The notes: a model not told the origin generated them from the letters alone. 64,000 nucleotides of DNA from DAHVFK01 sp035310985 (GCA_035310985.1 DATGDH010000058.1:124001-188000), one strand, 5' to 3'; shown: positions 34,963-44,214, counted from the first letter of the stretch. Program-made: numbers and translations.

Positions 34963-35766
34963 TCAGACGCGCACGCCGAGGCGCTGCATGAGCTCGCGCA
35001 CCGTGGATGGTCCGAGCTCGCGCGCGCGCCCGGGCGCGAGATCCCTTGGCAGCTCGAGCGGTCCGAAGCGCGTACGCACCAGCCGGCTGACGCGCAGGCC
35101 GACCGTCTCGAACATACGCCGCACCTCGCGCTTGCGCCCTTCGCGCAGGCTCACCCGGTACCAGCGGTTGGCCGCCGCATCGGATTTATCCTCGTCCGCG
35201 CGCTCGAGCGTGGCAAAGGCTGCGGGCCCGTCGTCCAGTCTCACGCCGGTAAGCAATGCACGCCACTCTGCGGCACCGAGTTGGCCGAGGACGCGCACCA
35301 GATACTCCCGCTCGACGCCGTAGCGCGGATGCATCAGCCGATTTGCCAGCTCGCCGGAATCGGTGAATACGAGCAGGCCGGAGGTGTTCACGTCGAGCCG
35401 CCCGACCGAGGTCCATTTCCCTGCCGCAAGAGGCGGCAGGCGCGCGAACACCGACGGACGTCCACGCGGATCGCTGCGCGTGACGATCTCGCCGACCGGC
35501 TTGTGGTAGAGAAGTACCCGCGGCGGGACCGCTGCGCGCGCGCGGCCTTGCACCGGCTCGCCGTCCAGGAAGATCACGTCCTCGGGCGTGGCGCGGTCGC
35601 CGAGGTGCGCCGTGCGCCCGGAGACCGAGACCCGCCCCTGCGCAATCCATGTCTCGATCTCCCGGCGCGAGCCGAGTCCCGCGGCCGCGAGCAGCTTCTG
35701 CAGCCGCTCGCCGCGAGCAGCTTTACCCGCCGGAGGCGGATTCGATTCGTGGCGCGGCCGGCTCAA
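34963..35766 (-). CDS. rluB: 23S rRNA pseudouridine(2605) synthase (RluB/RsuA family)
   Basis: RluB modifies a uridine in the peptidyl-transferase region of 23S rRNA. The 267-residue protein has an N-terminal S4 RNA-binding domain (ERLQKLLAAAGLGSRREIE, about 19-37), and the catalytic motif VGRLDVNTSGLLVFT with its Asp (about 115-129). Further RsuA-family motifs are GVEREYLVRV and EGRKREVRRMFE. Its start overlaps the end of scpB by 44 bases, a frequent arrangement of scpB and rluB. RluB rather than RluE/RluF is favoured by this linkage. Confidence 0.92.
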   Translation of the reverse strand: MSRPRHESNPPPAGKAARGERLQKLLAAAGLGSRREIETWIAQGRVSVSGRTAHLGDRATPEDVIFLDGEPVQGRARAAVPPRVLLYHKPVGEIVTRSDPRGRPSVFARLPPLAAGKWTSVGRLDVNTSGLLVFTDSGELANRLMHPRYGVEREYLVRVLGQLGAAEWRALLTGVRLDDGPAAFATLERADEDKSDAAANRWYRVSLREGRKREVRRMFETVGLRVSRLVRTRFGPLELPRDLAPGRARELGPSTVRELMQRLGVRV

Positions 35767-36295
35767 GCTCCAGGGTCCTCGCGATCTCTTCCAGCGGGGG
35801 AAGCTCCTCCAGCGTGCGCAGTCCGAGGTCGTCCAGGAAGCGCTTGGTCGTGGCGTACAGCGCCGGCCGGCCCGGCGTCTCGCGGTGCCCCACGATGTCG
35901 ATCCAGCCGCGATTCTCGAGCGTCTGGATGATCTGCGCCGACACCGCCACGCCGCGAATGTCCTCGATATCGCCCCGCGTGACCGGCTGGCGGTAGGCGA
36001 CGATGGCGAGCGTCTCCATCACCGCGCGCGAATACCGCGGCGCCCGCTCAGGCTGCAGGCGGTCGACGAAGGACTGGAATTCGGGCCGCGTCTGGAAGCG
36101 CCAGCCGCTCGCGAGGTTCACGAGCTCGACGGCGCGCGTACTCCATTCCTCGCGCAGCTCGCCGAGAAGCCGGCGCAGCGTATCAGCGCCAATTTCCTCG
36201 TCGAACAGCCGTTTCAGCTCGCCGAGCGAGAGCGGCTCCTGCGATGCGAGCAGCGCTGCCTCGATGACGCGCTTCACCTCAGTGGGATTCAGCAT
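35723..36295 (-). CDS. scpB: Segregation and condensation protein B
   Basis: ScpB is the winged-helix dimer partner of the Smc-ScpAB complex. The 190-residue protein shows the ScpB pattern: VIEAALLASQEPLSL at the start, ALVEL-type linker (LVNLASGWRFQTRPEF), and the strongly conserved LAIVAYRQPVTRGDIEDIRG (about 94-113), then RPALYATTKRFLDDLGL. It overlaps scpA by 17 bases and rluB by 44, so the three are translationally linked. Smc itself is encoded elsewhere in the window. Confidence 0.95.
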   Translation of the reverse strand: MLNPTEVKRVIEAALLASQEPLSLGELKRLFDEEIGADTLRRLLGELREEWSTRAVELVNLASGWRFQTRPEFQSFVDRLQPERAPRYSRAVMETLAIVAYRQPVTRGDIEDIRGVAVSAQIIQTLENRGWIDIVGHRETPGRPALYATTKRFLDDLGLRTLEELPPLEEIARTLELEPAAPRIESASGG

Positions 36296-37091
36296 CTGAC
36301 AATTTTACGTAAATCGGGGCGAAGCCTTCGGCTTGCGTGACCACGATGAGCAGCTCGCGCGCGAGCTCGAGCATGGCGAGGAAATTGACCACCAGCACGG
36401 CGACGCCGCGCGTCGGGTCGAACAGCTCCGTGAATTCGAGCACGCGATGCTCGCGCAGCCGGCGCAGGATGGCGCTCATGTGCGCGCGCACCGAAAGCTC
36501 CTCGCGCGATACCCGGTGGTGCGCTGCGAGCCGCGCACGATGAAGCAGCCTGCGCCAGGCCTCCGCCAGGTCCGGCGGGTAGACTTCCGGCAGGCGCTCG
36601 ACGATCGTCTTTTCGATCCACACCGAAACCGCCACCACCTCGCGCCCCACCTGCGGCAGCTGATCGAGCTTGAGCGCCGCCTTCTTGATCTGCTCGTACT
36701 CCAGCAACCGCCGCACCAGCTCGGCGCGCGGATCCTCTTCCTCCTCGCGCAGCGCTTGGGGGCGCGGCAGCAGCATGCGCGACTTGATCGACATCAGCAC
36801 CGCCGCCATGACGAGGTACTCGGCCGCGAGCTCGAGGTTCTTGACGCGCATGATCTCGACGTACTCGAGGTACTGGCGCGTCAGGGGAGCCATCGGGATG
36901 TCGAGCACGTCGAGATTCTGCTTGCGGATGAGGTACAGAAGCAGGTCGAGCGGCCCCTGGAACGTCTCCAGGAACACTTCGAGCGCATCGGGCGGGATGT
37001 AAAGATCCTGCGGCAGCTCGATCAACGGCTCGCCGTAGATGCGCGCGACCGGCACCGGCGTCGGGACCGTCAGCTGAACGGGATCGCTCAT
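36279..37091 (-). CDS. scpA: Segregation and condensation protein A
   Basis: ScpA is the kleisin that bridges Smc heads. The 270-residue protein has the kleisin N-terminus FQGPLDLLLYLIRKQNLDVLDIPMA's core (about 44-62), a middle region YLVMAAVLMSIKSRMLLPRP, and a C-terminal winged helix (VLEFTELF, VNFLAMLELARELL). The ATG 37091 overlaps the trpS stop by one base (TGATG); longer open frames through trpS are not coding. Confidence 0.95.
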   Translation of the reverse strand: MSDPVQLTVPTPVPVARIYGEPLIELPQDLYIPPDALEVFLETFQGPLDLLLYLIRKQNLDVLDIPMAPLTRQYLEYVEIMRVKNLELAAEYLVMAAVLMSIKSRMLLPRPQALREEEEDPRAELVRRLLEYEQIKKAALKLDQLPQVGREVVAVSVWIEKTIVERLPEVYPPDLAEAWRRLLHRARLAAHHRVSREELSVRAHMSAILRRLREHRVLEFTELFDPTRGVAVLVVNFLAMLELARELLIVVTQAEGFAPIYVKLSDAESH

Positions 37092-38293
37092 CAGCCGTAG
37101 TCGAGCCCCATTGCCTCGCGCACGTCGCGCATGGTCTCGTTCGCCAGCTTGCGCGCCCGCTCGCATCCGTCGGCGATGATGTTCTTCACCAGCGTGGGAT
37201 CGTCGCGGTAGGCCTGCGCGCGCTCGCGCATGGGCGCAAGCTCGGCCAGCACGGCCTCGATCACCGGTTGCTTGCAGTCCAGGCAACCGATGCCCGCGCT
37301 CGTGCAGCCCCGCTGCACCCACTCCTTGCGCTCGGCATCCGAATACACGAGGTGCAGCTGCCACACCGGACAGCGCTCGGGATTGCCGGGATCGCTGCGC
37401 TTCACACGCGCAGGATCGGTCGGCATGGTGCGGATCTTCCGGGTAACCGTCGCAGGCTCGTCGCGCAGTTCGATCGCGTTGCCGTACGACTTCGACATCT
37501 TCTGCCCGTCCAGTCCGGGCAAGCGTGCAGCCTCGGTGAGCAGTACTTCGGGCTCGACCAGGATCTTCTTGCCACTGCCCTCGAGCCAGCCGTACAGGCG
37601 CTCGCGGTCCCCGCGCGACAGGTTCTGTTGCTCCTCGAGCAGCGCCTGTGCGCGCTGCAAGGCTTCGGCGTCGCCCTGCTCCAGGAAACGGCTGCGCAGC
37701 TCGTTGAACAGGCGCGACTTCTTCGAGCCCATCTTCTTCACCGCAGCCTTTGCCTTGTCCTCGAAGCCTGCCTCGCGCCCGTACAGATGGTTGAAGCGGC
37801 GCGCGATCTCGCGCGTGAACTCCACGTGCGGCACCTGGTCCTCGCCCACCGGCACGTACTTCGCCCGGTAGATCAGGATGTCGGCCGACTGCAGTAGCGG
37901 GTAGCCGAGGAACCCGTAGGTCGACAGGTCCCGGTCGGTGAGCCTTTCCTGCTGGTCCTTGTAGGTCGGCACGCGCTCCAGCCAGCCGAGCGGCGTCATC
38001 ATGGAAAGCAGGAGGTGCAGCTCGGCGTGCTCCGGCACGAGCGACTGCACGAACAGCGTCGCCTGCGTCGGATCGACGCCCGCCGCGAGCCAGTCGACCA
38101 CCATCTCCCAGCCGTTCCTTTGCACGTGGTCGGGCGTCTCGTAGTCGGTGGTCAGCGCGTGCCAGTCGGCTACGAAGAACAGGCACGGGTATTCGGCCTG
38201 CAGGCGGATCCAGTTCTTCAGCACGCCATGGTAGTGCCCGAGGTGCAGGGCCCCGGTCGGCCTCATGCCCGACAGCACGCGCGTTTCGTACAT
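37091..38293 (-). CDS. trpS: Tryptophanyl-tRNA synthetase
   Basis: TrpRS charges tRNA-Trp. The 400-residue class I synthetase has the HIGH-type motif PTGALHLGHYHGVL (about 12-25) and the KMSKS loop DGQKMSKSYGN (about 262-272). It is longer than the ~330-residue forms because of a roughly 70-residue insert before KMSKS (KKMGSKKSRLFNELRSRF onward), typical of one TrpRS subgroup. The ATG 38293 begins MYETRVLSGMRPTG, 8 bases after the M50 gene. Confidence 0.96.
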   Translation of the reverse strand: MYETRVLSGMRPTGALHLGHYHGVLKNWIRLQAEYPCLFFVADWHALTTDYETPDHVQRNGWEMVVDWLAAGVDPTQATLFVQSLVPEHAELHLLLSMMTPLGWLERVPTYKDQQERLTDRDLSTYGFLGYPLLQSADILIYRAKYVPVGEDQVPHVEFTREIARRFNHLYGREAGFEDKAKAAVKKMGSKKSRLFNELRSRFLEQGDAEALQRAQALLEEQQNLSRGDRERLYGWLEGSGKKILVEPEVLLTEAARLPGLDGQKMSKSYGNAIELRDEPATVTRKIRTMPTDPARVKRSDPGNPERCPVWQLHLVYSDAERKEWVQRGCTSAGIGCLDCKQPVIEAVLAELAPMRERAQAYRDDPTLVKNIIADGCERARKLANETMRDVREAMGLDYG

Positions 38294-38301
38294 TGCGCGC
38301 C

Positions 38302-39030
38302 CTAGAGCAGCACGAAGGCGCGGATCAGCGCCTCCGTTTCGTTGAACAACGGAGCGAGGACGCTTCCCAGCACATTGGTGAACAGCAGCAGCAGGACGAT
38401 CGGCAATCCCCACGGCTCGATGCGTGCGAACTGCCACGCCGCGCCGCGCGGCAGCAGGCCGGTCACGATCCGTCCGCCGTCGAGCGGCGGGATCGGAAGC
38501 AGGTTGAGCAGCATCAGGACCACGTTCACCAGGACTCCCGCGGCGCCAACGCCGATGAGAAATTCGGCGGGGCCGTTGCCTTGGCGCAGCACAACCTCGA
38601 CCAGGCCGGCAATGCCGTAGTGCTTCAGCACCGCGAGCCACGCCTCGCTGCGCGCGCTAAACGACACCCCGACGCGCAGGAGCACCGCCCATCCCAGCGC
38701 CATCAGCAGGTTGGCCGCCGGCCCTGCGGCGGCCACCCAGGCCATGTGCTGCTTGGGTCGCCGCAACGCGGAGTAGTTGACCGGTACGGGCTTCGCCCAG
38801 CCGAACAGGAACTTTCCGCCCGACACGAGCAGGATCAGCAAAGGCGCCACGATGGTCCCGAGCAGGTCGACGTGCCGCAGTGGATTCAGGCTGATGCGGC
38901 CCTGCGCGTACGCGGTCATGTCTCCGAAGTGGCGCGCGACGTAGCCGTGCGCCGCCTCGTGCAGCGTAATCGCGAGGAGCACAGGGAGGGCGTAGACGGC
39001 GATTGTTTGTACGAGGTGGGAGACGTCCAT
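38302..39030 (-). CDS. Site-2 protease family (M50) membrane metalloprotease
   Basis: A 242-residue polytopic membrane protein with the intramembrane zinc motif ITLHEAAHGY (HExxH, about residues 21-30) and the second motif NLLPIPPLDGGRI (Asp ligand, about 185-197). This is the FB/Rv-type short site-2 protease without a PDZ domain. Its substrate is unknown; family members act in regulated intramembrane proteolysis. It lies between yciO and trpS, a common betaproteobacterial order, 8 bases before trpS. Confidence 0.92.
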   Translation of the reverse strand: MDVSHLVQTIAVYALPVLLAITLHEAAHGYVARHFGDMTAYAQGRISLNPLRHVDLLGTIVAPLLILLVSGGKFLFGWAKPVPVNYSALRRPKQHMAWVAAAGPAANLLMALGWAVLLRVGVSFSARSEAWLAVLKHYGIAGLVEVVLRQGNGPAEFLIGVGAAGVLVNVVLMLLNLLPIPPLDGGRIVTGLLPRGAAWQFARIEPWGLPIVLLLLFTNVLGSVLAPLFNETEALIRAFVLL

Positions 39031-39092
39031 CGACGCGCCATGACAAAGCGCTCAATTCTAGCAGACGGCCCGCGCGCAGCCGTCGTTTCGTC

Positions 39093-39728
39093 TCAGCCCG
39101 TCACGGTCACGCCGATCGCCTCGAGCGGGCCGCGCCCCTTGCGCAGCACCACCGGCTCATCCGCCGAGAGGTCGATCACGGTGGTCGGCTCGATGCCGCA
39201 AGGCCCGGAGTCGAGCATGAGGTCGAGCTCGTGCTCGAGGCGCGCGCGCACGTCGCCCAGTTCCGACGGCGGGCTCGCGTCGCCCGGGAGTGCCAGCGTC
39301 GCCGAGAGCATCGGCTCGTTCAGCTCGGCAAGGAGCGCCTGTGCCACCGCATGCGCCGGCACGCGCACGCCGATCGTCTTGCGCTTGGGGTGCATGAGGC
39401 GCCTGGGCACCTCGCGCGTCGCACGCAGGATGAAGGTGTAGCTGCCCGGGGTGGCCGCCTTCAGCAATCGGTACTGCACGTTGTCGACGATCGCATAGGT
39501 CGCGATCTCCGACAGGTCCCGGCATACGAGCGTCAGGTGGTGCCGTTCGTCCACGCCGCGCACGCGCCTCAGGTGCTCGAGCGCCTTGGCGTCGCCCAGA
39601 TGGCAGCCGAGCGCGTAGCAGGAGTCCGTGGGGTACGCGATCAGACCGCCCTGCCGAACGATGTCCGCGGCCTTGCGCACTAGGCGCAGCTGCGGATGCG
39701 TGGGGTGAACGGTGAAATACTGCGCCAC
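39093..39728 (-). CDS. yciO: YciO family (Sua5/YrdC-like) protein
   Basis: This 211-residue protein has the Sua5/YciO/YrdC fold; the start AQYFTVHPTHPQLRLV and the stretch VCRDLSEIATYAIVDN closely match YciO. YrdC and Sua5 make threonylcarbamoyl-AMP for the t6A modification of tRNA; YciO is a weaker or divergent paralogue. The basic motif PKRKTIGVRVP (about 112-122) for ATP/RNA binding is present. The start is GTG 39728, 4 bases after the RNase AM-like gene's stop. Nearest family is certain, activity is not. Confidence 0.92.
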   Translation of the reverse strand: MAQYFTVHPTHPQLRLVRKAADIVRQGGLIAYPTDSCYALGCHLGDAKALEHLRRVRGVDERHHLTLVCRDLSEIATYAIVDNVQYRLLKAATPGSYTFILRATREVPRRLMHPKRKTIGVRVPAHAVAQALLAELNEPMLSATLALPGDASPPSELGDVRARLEHELDLMLDSGPCGIEPTTVIDLSADEPVVLRKGRGPLEAIGVTVTG

Positions 39729-39732
39729 GCGC

Positions 39733-40563
39733 TCAGGTCTCCCAGTCGCGCCATACCGGGCGCAGCCGCGCGTCCAATTGCGGCAGCGACCCGAGCTCAG
39801 CGCCTTCCCCCGGCGCGTGAAAGTCGGAGCCGCGCGAAGCCGCCAGGCCGTGCTTCGTCGCGAGTGCGCCGTAGAGTGCGTACTGGTCCGACGTATGGCT
39901 GCCGCAGACCACTTCCAGCCCCGCGCCCCCGCCGGCGCAAAATTCGACCAGCAGGCCGTCCATCGCTCCGGCCGACAACGCGTAGCGACCCGGGTGCGCG
40001 AGCACCGCCTGTCCGCCCGCGGCCCGGATCCAGCCGAGCGCATCACCGAGCGTCGCCCAGCGGTGGGGAACGTAGCCCGGTTTCCCCGGCACCAGGTATT
40101 TCCTGAATACCTCGCGCACGTTGGCGGCGACCCCGACCTCCACCAGATGGCGTGCGAAGTGCGTGCGGCTCACGAGCGCCGGATTGTCCGCGTGGCGCAG
40201 CGCGCCCTCCAGGGTGCCGTGGATGCCCGCGTCTGCCAGCGCCTGCGCCATCGTGCGCGCACGCTCGGGGCGCCCGGCGCGCACCGCGCGCAGGGCCGCG
40301 GCGAGCGCGGTATTGCCCGGATCGACGCGCAGCCCGAGCACGTGCAGCGTAAGCCCGCGCCAGCTCACCGAAATCTCGACGCCGTCGATCAGCTCGAGCG
40401 GCAGCGTGCGCGCGGCCGCGCGCGCCTCCGCGAGCCCCTCTAGCTGGTCGTGGTCGGTCAGCGCGAGCACGTCGACGCCCCGCTCCGCCGCGCGCCGCAC
40501 CAGCGCCGCGGGCGAAAGCGTGCCGTCCGAGGCGCTCGAGTGGCAATGCAGATCGATGTTCAT
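39733..40563 (-). CDS. rnm: PHP-domain phosphoesterase (RNase AM / 3',5'-nucleoside bisphosphatase, YciV family)
   Basis: The 276-residue protein starts with the PHP metal motif IDLHCHSSASDG (His6, His8) and continues with TDHDQ and DGVEIS. Later metal ligands are in VLAHPGRY and GSDFHAPG. Family members hydrolyse 3',5'-bisphosphonucleotides and trim RNA 5' ends. It overlaps the hydrolase gene upstream by four bases, and is followed by yciO. The yciV-yciO linkage also occurs in enteric bacteria, supporting the assignment. Confidence 0.9.
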   Translation of the reverse strand: MNIDLHCHSSASDGTLSPAALVRRAAERGVDVLALTDHDQLEGLAEARAAARTLPLELIDGVEISVSWRGLTLHVLGLRVDPGNTALAAALRAVRAGRPERARTMAQALADAGIHGTLEGALRHADNPALVSRTHFARHLVEVGVAANVREVFRKYLVPGKPGYVPHRWATLGDALGWIRAAGGQAVLAHPGRYALSAGAMDGLLVEFCAGGGAGLEVVCGSHTSDQYALYGALATKHGLAASRGSDFHAPGEGAELGSLPQLDARLRPVWRDWET

Positions 40564-41450
40564 GCCTGCTCAGCCATGAACGCCTCGATCAGCCGCGCGA
40601 GCGGCGCCGGCTGGTCATGGTGCAGCATGTGGCCGGCGCCCTGCAGCGTTTCGTAGCGCAGCCGGGCGAACGCGGCACGCCGTTCCGCGTAGGCGTCCAG
40701 GCCGATTTTCATGCGCGCGAGCGTGTCCGACTCGCTCGCGTCGATCCACAGCACCGGTGCGCTGACCTGGCGCCAGATTGCGCGCGCTTCCTCGTAGCGG
40801 TAGAGAATCGGATTGATGATCTTGTGCGCGGGATCGCCGCGCAGCACGACGCCGCCGTCCTCGGTCTCGCGTCCCCAATGCCGCGCCAGGAACTCCGCGC
40901 GCGCGCGCGTCAGCCGCGGGTTGCCTGCCTGCAGCCGCTCGGCGAGTGCGGCGAAGCTCGCGTACGGCCGCAGGCCGGGAGGGTCGCGCAGCTCCTCAAG
41001 CCAGCGCGCGTAGCGCCCGGGCGCCTGCTCGGGTCGCGTCGCGGCCATGCCGAAGCCCTCCAGGTTAACCAGGCGCGCGACGCGCGCGGGCCGGATGCCG
41101 GCGTACAGCGCGGCCACGTTTCCGCCCAGGCTGTGCCCGACCAGGTTCACCGGGTGCTCGGGCTGGATGCGCTCGAGCAGCGCGTCGAGGTCGGCGATGT
41201 AATCCGGGAACCAGTAGCAGTCGGAGCTTCCCCAGCCGGTGAGCCCGTACCCGCGCCAGTCGGGCGCGTACACGTCCCAGTCAGCGGCCAGCTCGTCCAC
41301 TAGGAACTGGAACGAGGCCGATACGTCCATCCACCCGTGCAGCAGCACCAGGCGCCGCGCGGCGTCGCCCGGCCAGCGCCGCACGTGATAGCGCAGGCGG
41401 CGGATGTCTAAGAACAGCGATTCGCTCTGGCGCATCGGCGTACGGCTCAC
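40560..41450 (-). CDS. Alpha/beta-fold hydrolase
   Basis: A 296-residue hydrolase with the strand-loop LVLLHGWMDVS (oxyanion region, about 35-45), the nucleophile elbow NLVGHSLGGNVA (Ser about 107), an acidic residue in WIDASESDT and the late His in GAGHMLHHDQ. These place it among epoxide hydrolase/haloperoxidase-like esterases. The substrate is unknown. It overlaps dadA by four bases upstream and rnm by four bases downstream, so it is in a tightly coupled operon. Confidence 0.88.
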   Translation of the reverse strand: MSRTPMRQSESLFLDIRRLRYHVRRWPGDAARRLVLLHGWMDVSASFQFLVDELAADWDVYAPDWRGYGLTGWGSSDCYWFPDYIADLDALLERIQPEHPVNLVGHSLGGNVAALYAGIRPARVARLVNLEGFGMAATRPEQAPGRYARWLEELRDPPGLRPYASFAALAERLQAGNPRLTRARAEFLARHWGRETEDGGVVLRGDPAHKIINPILYRYEEARAIWRQVSAPVLWIDASESDTLARMKIGLDAYAERRAAFARLRYETLQGAGHMLHHDQPAPLARLIEAFMAEQA

Positions 41451-42694
41451 GAAAACCCAAACCTGACGTCCGGCCGCCGGCCGGACATGAGGTCGGCGAG
41501 CGCGCGCGCCGAGCCGCAGGCGAGCGTCCAGCCGAGCGTCCCGTGCCCGGTGTTGAGGAAGAGGTTGCGCAGGCGCGTGCGGCCGATGACGGGAACGTTG
41601 CTCGGCGTCGCGGGGCGCAGACCCGCCCAGTAGGTCGCCTCGCGGCTCGTATCGAGCGCCGGGAAGAGTCTGCGCAGGCGCGCCACGATCGCCCTGCAGC
41701 GCACTTCGTCGATGCTCGCGTCGTAGTCCGTCAGCTCGGCAGTGCCCGCGGCGCGGAGGCGCTCGCCCAGCCGGGTGATGACGATCTTGTGGGCTTCGTC
41801 TGTCAGACTGACGCTCGGCGCGGCTGCGCCCGCGTCCTGCCGCAACGGCAGGGTGACCGAGTAGCCCTTGAGCGGGTAGACGGGGATGCGCACACCGAGC
41901 GGCGCGAGATACAGCGGACTGAAGCTGCCAAGCGCCACCACGTACGCGTCGGCCTCGATGCGCTGCGTCTCACCCCGCAGGCGCACGCCGCTCACCACGC
42001 CGGCCGCCGCGTCGATCGCCTCGAGCGTGCGACCGTAGAGAAACGCCACGCCGCGCTCGCGCGCCTTGTCCGCGAGCGCGCGCGTAAAGGCGTGCGCGTC
42101 GCCCGACTCGTCCTGCGGCGTGTAGACGCCGCCGACCACCAGCACGCTGCTGCCTCGCAACGCCGGCTCGATCGCCACGCACTCCGCCGCGGTCTTCACG
42201 TCGCGCTGGATGCCGAGCTGGCGCATCGCCATGGCGTGACGCGCGAGCGCCTCGAAGTCCCGCTCCTCGGTGCAAAAGTGCAGGATGCCGCGGCTCAATT
42301 CGTCGTAACGGATGCCGGTCTGCTGGCGCAGCTCGATCAGACGTTCGCGGCTGTACAGGGCGAGGCCCGCCAGCTCGCGGGTATTGCGCTCGAACCGTCC
42401 GGGAAGGCATTCGCCGAGGAAGCGCAGCGCCCACTGCCACTGCGCCAGGCTGAGGCGCGGCCGGAAGCGCAGCGGGGCGTCTTCGCGCCCGACCCAGCGC
42501 AGGATCTTCGGCAGCACACCCGGGCGCGCCCAGGGCTCGGCGTGTCCGGCCGAGATCTGCCCGCCGTTGGCGAATGAAGTCTCCAGCCCCGGCTCCGGCT
42601 GGCGCTCGATCACCGTCACCTCGTGGCCCGCCTCGGCGAGATACCAGGCGCTGGTTACGCCGATCACCCCCGCGCCGAGCACGACGACCTTCAC
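41447..42694 (-). CDS. dadA: D-amino acid dehydrogenase small subunit
   Basis: DadA is an FAD enzyme at the membrane that oxidises D-amino acids such as D-alanine to keto acids. The 415-residue protein has the dinucleotide motif VVVLGAGVIGVTSAWYLAEA's core (2-18), SFANGGQIS (about 40-48), and C-terminal GLRPATPSNVPVIGRT with GHGTLGWT, all typical of DadA. No alanine racemase is adjacent. It diverges from the carbonic anhydrase gene across only 27 bases, so its promoter may lie in that gene's start. Confidence 0.92.
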   Translation of the reverse strand: MKVVVLGAGVIGVTSAWYLAEAGHEVTVIERQPEPGLETSFANGGQISAGHAEPWARPGVLPKILRWVGREDAPLRFRPRLSLAQWQWALRFLGECLPGRFERNTRELAGLALYSRERLIELRQQTGIRYDELSRGILHFCTEERDFEALARHAMAMRQLGIQRDVKTAAECVAIEPALRGSSVLVVGGVYTPQDESGDAHAFTRALADKARERGVAFLYGRTLEAIDAAAGVVSGVRLRGETQRIEADAYVVALGSFSPLYLAPLGVRIPVYPLKGYSVTLPLRQDAGAAAPSVSLTDEAHKIVITRLGERLRAAGTAELTDYDASIDEVRCRAIVARLRRLFPALDTSREATYWAGLRPATPSNVPVIGRTRLRNLFLNTGHGTLGWTLACGSARALADLMSGRRPDVRFGFS

Positions 42695-42721
42695 CGCGAC
42701 TCCTCAAGCTATGATATTCGG

Positions 42722-43267
42722 ATGCCCATATTCTCTCTCGAAGAGCGCCGGGTCGAATTGCGCGGCGAGCACCATTTCATCGCCCACGACGCGACGCTGG
42801 TCGGTTCGGTCTCGCTGGACAACGACGTCAGCATCTGGTTCAAGGTCGTGATCCGGGCCGACAACGACCACGTGCACATCGGCGAAGGCGTCAACATTCA
42901 GGACGGCTCGGTGCTGCACGTCGATCCCGGATACCCGCTGACGCTCGGGCGCATGGTCACCGTCGGCCATAAGGCGATGCTGCACGGTTGCACGATCGGC
43001 GAGGGCAGCCTCATCGGGATAAACAGCGTCGTAATGAACGGCGCGCGCATCGGCAAGGGGTCGCTCCTCGGCGCCAACACGCTGATCCCCGAGGGCAGGG
43101 AGATTCCGGACGGCGTGCTGGTTCTCGGCTCGCCGGGCAAGGTGGTGCGCGACCTGCGCGGGGAGGAACGAGCCTCCCTTCTAAGGGCCGCGCGCATCTA
43201 TATCGAGCGCGCGCGGCTCTACAAGCGCCAATTGCGCGAGCAGCTGCTGCCGCCGTCTGCACGCTAG
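42722..43267 (+). CDS. Gamma-class carbonic anhydrase family protein
   Basis: A 181-residue left-handed beta-helix protein with hexapeptide repeats. The three zinc-binding histidines of gamma carbonic anhydrases are present: His66 (VLHVD), His83 (VGHKA) and His88 (MLHGC). The C-terminal helix follows residue 150. Related proteins are YrdA and PaaY; many have not been shown to hydrate CO2. It faces dadA divergently and converges with the SDR gene, 16 bases away. Confidence 0.92.
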   Translation: MPIFSLEERRVELRGEHHFIAHDATLVGSVSLDNDVSIWFKVVIRADNDHVHIGEGVNIQDGSVLHVDPGYPLTLGRMVTVGHKAMLHGCTIGEGSLIGINSVVMNGARIGKGSLLGANTLIPEGREIPDGVLVLGSPGKVVRDLRGEERASLLRAARIYIERARLYKRQLREQLLPPSAR

Positions 43268-43283
43268 CGCGCGCTGCGCCGCG

Positions 43284-44051
43284 TCACTTCGGCGCCATGC
43301 GGATCGCGCCGTCTAGCCGGATCACTTCGCCGTTCAGCATCTCGTTCTCGATGATGCTGCGCGCGAGCTGAGCGTACTCCGCAGGCCGTCCGAGCCGCGA
43401 CGGGAACGGGACCATCTTGCCGAGCGACTCCTGCAACTCCTTCGGCATGCCGAGCAGCATAGGCGTCTCGAAAATGCCCGGCGCGATGGTGCACACGCGA
43501 ATGCCGCTGCGCGACAAGTCGCGCGCGATCGGCAGCGTCATGCCGACCACGCCGCCCTTGGACGCCGAGTAGGCGGCCTGGCCGATTTGCCCGTCGAACG
43601 CCGCGACCGAGGCGGTGTTGATGATCACGCCGCGTTCGCCCGCGGCGTTCGGCCCCGCCTTCGCCATGGCATCGGCCGCCAAGCGGATCATGTTGAACGT
43701 GCCGATCAAGTTGACGTTAATCACGCGCGCGAAATTCGCGAGCTTGTGCGGCCCTTCCTTGCCGATCGTCTTTTCGCCGATTGCGATGCCGGCGCAGTTC
43801 ACCAGCACCTGCAACCCGCCGAATTCCTTCTGCGCCAGATCCACCGCCGCCTTGGCATCGGCCTCGGAGGTGACGTCGGTCCTGACGAAGCGGGCGCCCG
43901 AGCCGAGCTCCCTCGCGAGCTTCTCGCCGGCGTCGGCCTGCATGTCTGCGATCACCACCTTGCCGCCGTTTTCGGCCGCCATGCGGGCGGTGGCGGCGCC
44001 CAGCCCAGAGGCGCCGCCGGTGACGAGAAATACGCTGTTCTTGATCTGCAT
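43284..44051 (-). CDS. SDR-family 3-hydroxyacyl-CoA dehydrogenase (type 2-like)
   Basis: The 255-residue short-chain dehydrogenase has the nucleotide-binding TGGASGLG (about 11-18), NCAG (about 86-89), the catalytic Ser in NTASVAAFDG and the YSASK pair (about 159-163). The stretches VAAFDGQIGQAAYSASKGG and GIFETPMLLGMP resemble mitochondrial type-2 hydroxyacyl-CoA dehydrogenase (HSD10) and its bacterial relatives of short or branched-chain acyl-CoA oxidation. Substrate is inferred from family. It diverges from the fused flavoprotein gene across 163 bases in which no clear promoter was recognised. Confidence 0.88.
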   Translation of the reverse strand: MQIKNSVFLVTGGASGLGAATARMAAENGGKVVIADMQADAGEKLARELGSGARFVRTDVTSEADAKAAVDLAQKEFGGLQVLVNCAGIAIGEKTIGKEGPHKLANFARVINVNLIGTFNMIRLAADAMAKAGPNAAGERGVIINTASVAAFDGQIGQAAYSASKGGVVGMTLPIARDLSRSGIRVCTIAPGIFETPMLLGMPKELQESLGKMVPFPSRLGRPAEYAQLARSIIENEMLNGEVIRLDGAIRMAPK

Positions 44052-44214
44052 CGAATCTCCTTGAGAGCCGACTGGGTATCGCGCCGCACATGCTAAACGC
44101 TCGGCTCACCGCTCGGCAAATGACATGCACGATAGTGCTAAGCACCGTCGCCTGCCTTGAGGGAGCGCCTTCAATCGGCGAGAATCCCACGCCTTCCCGC
44201 CTCGTGTCACGATT

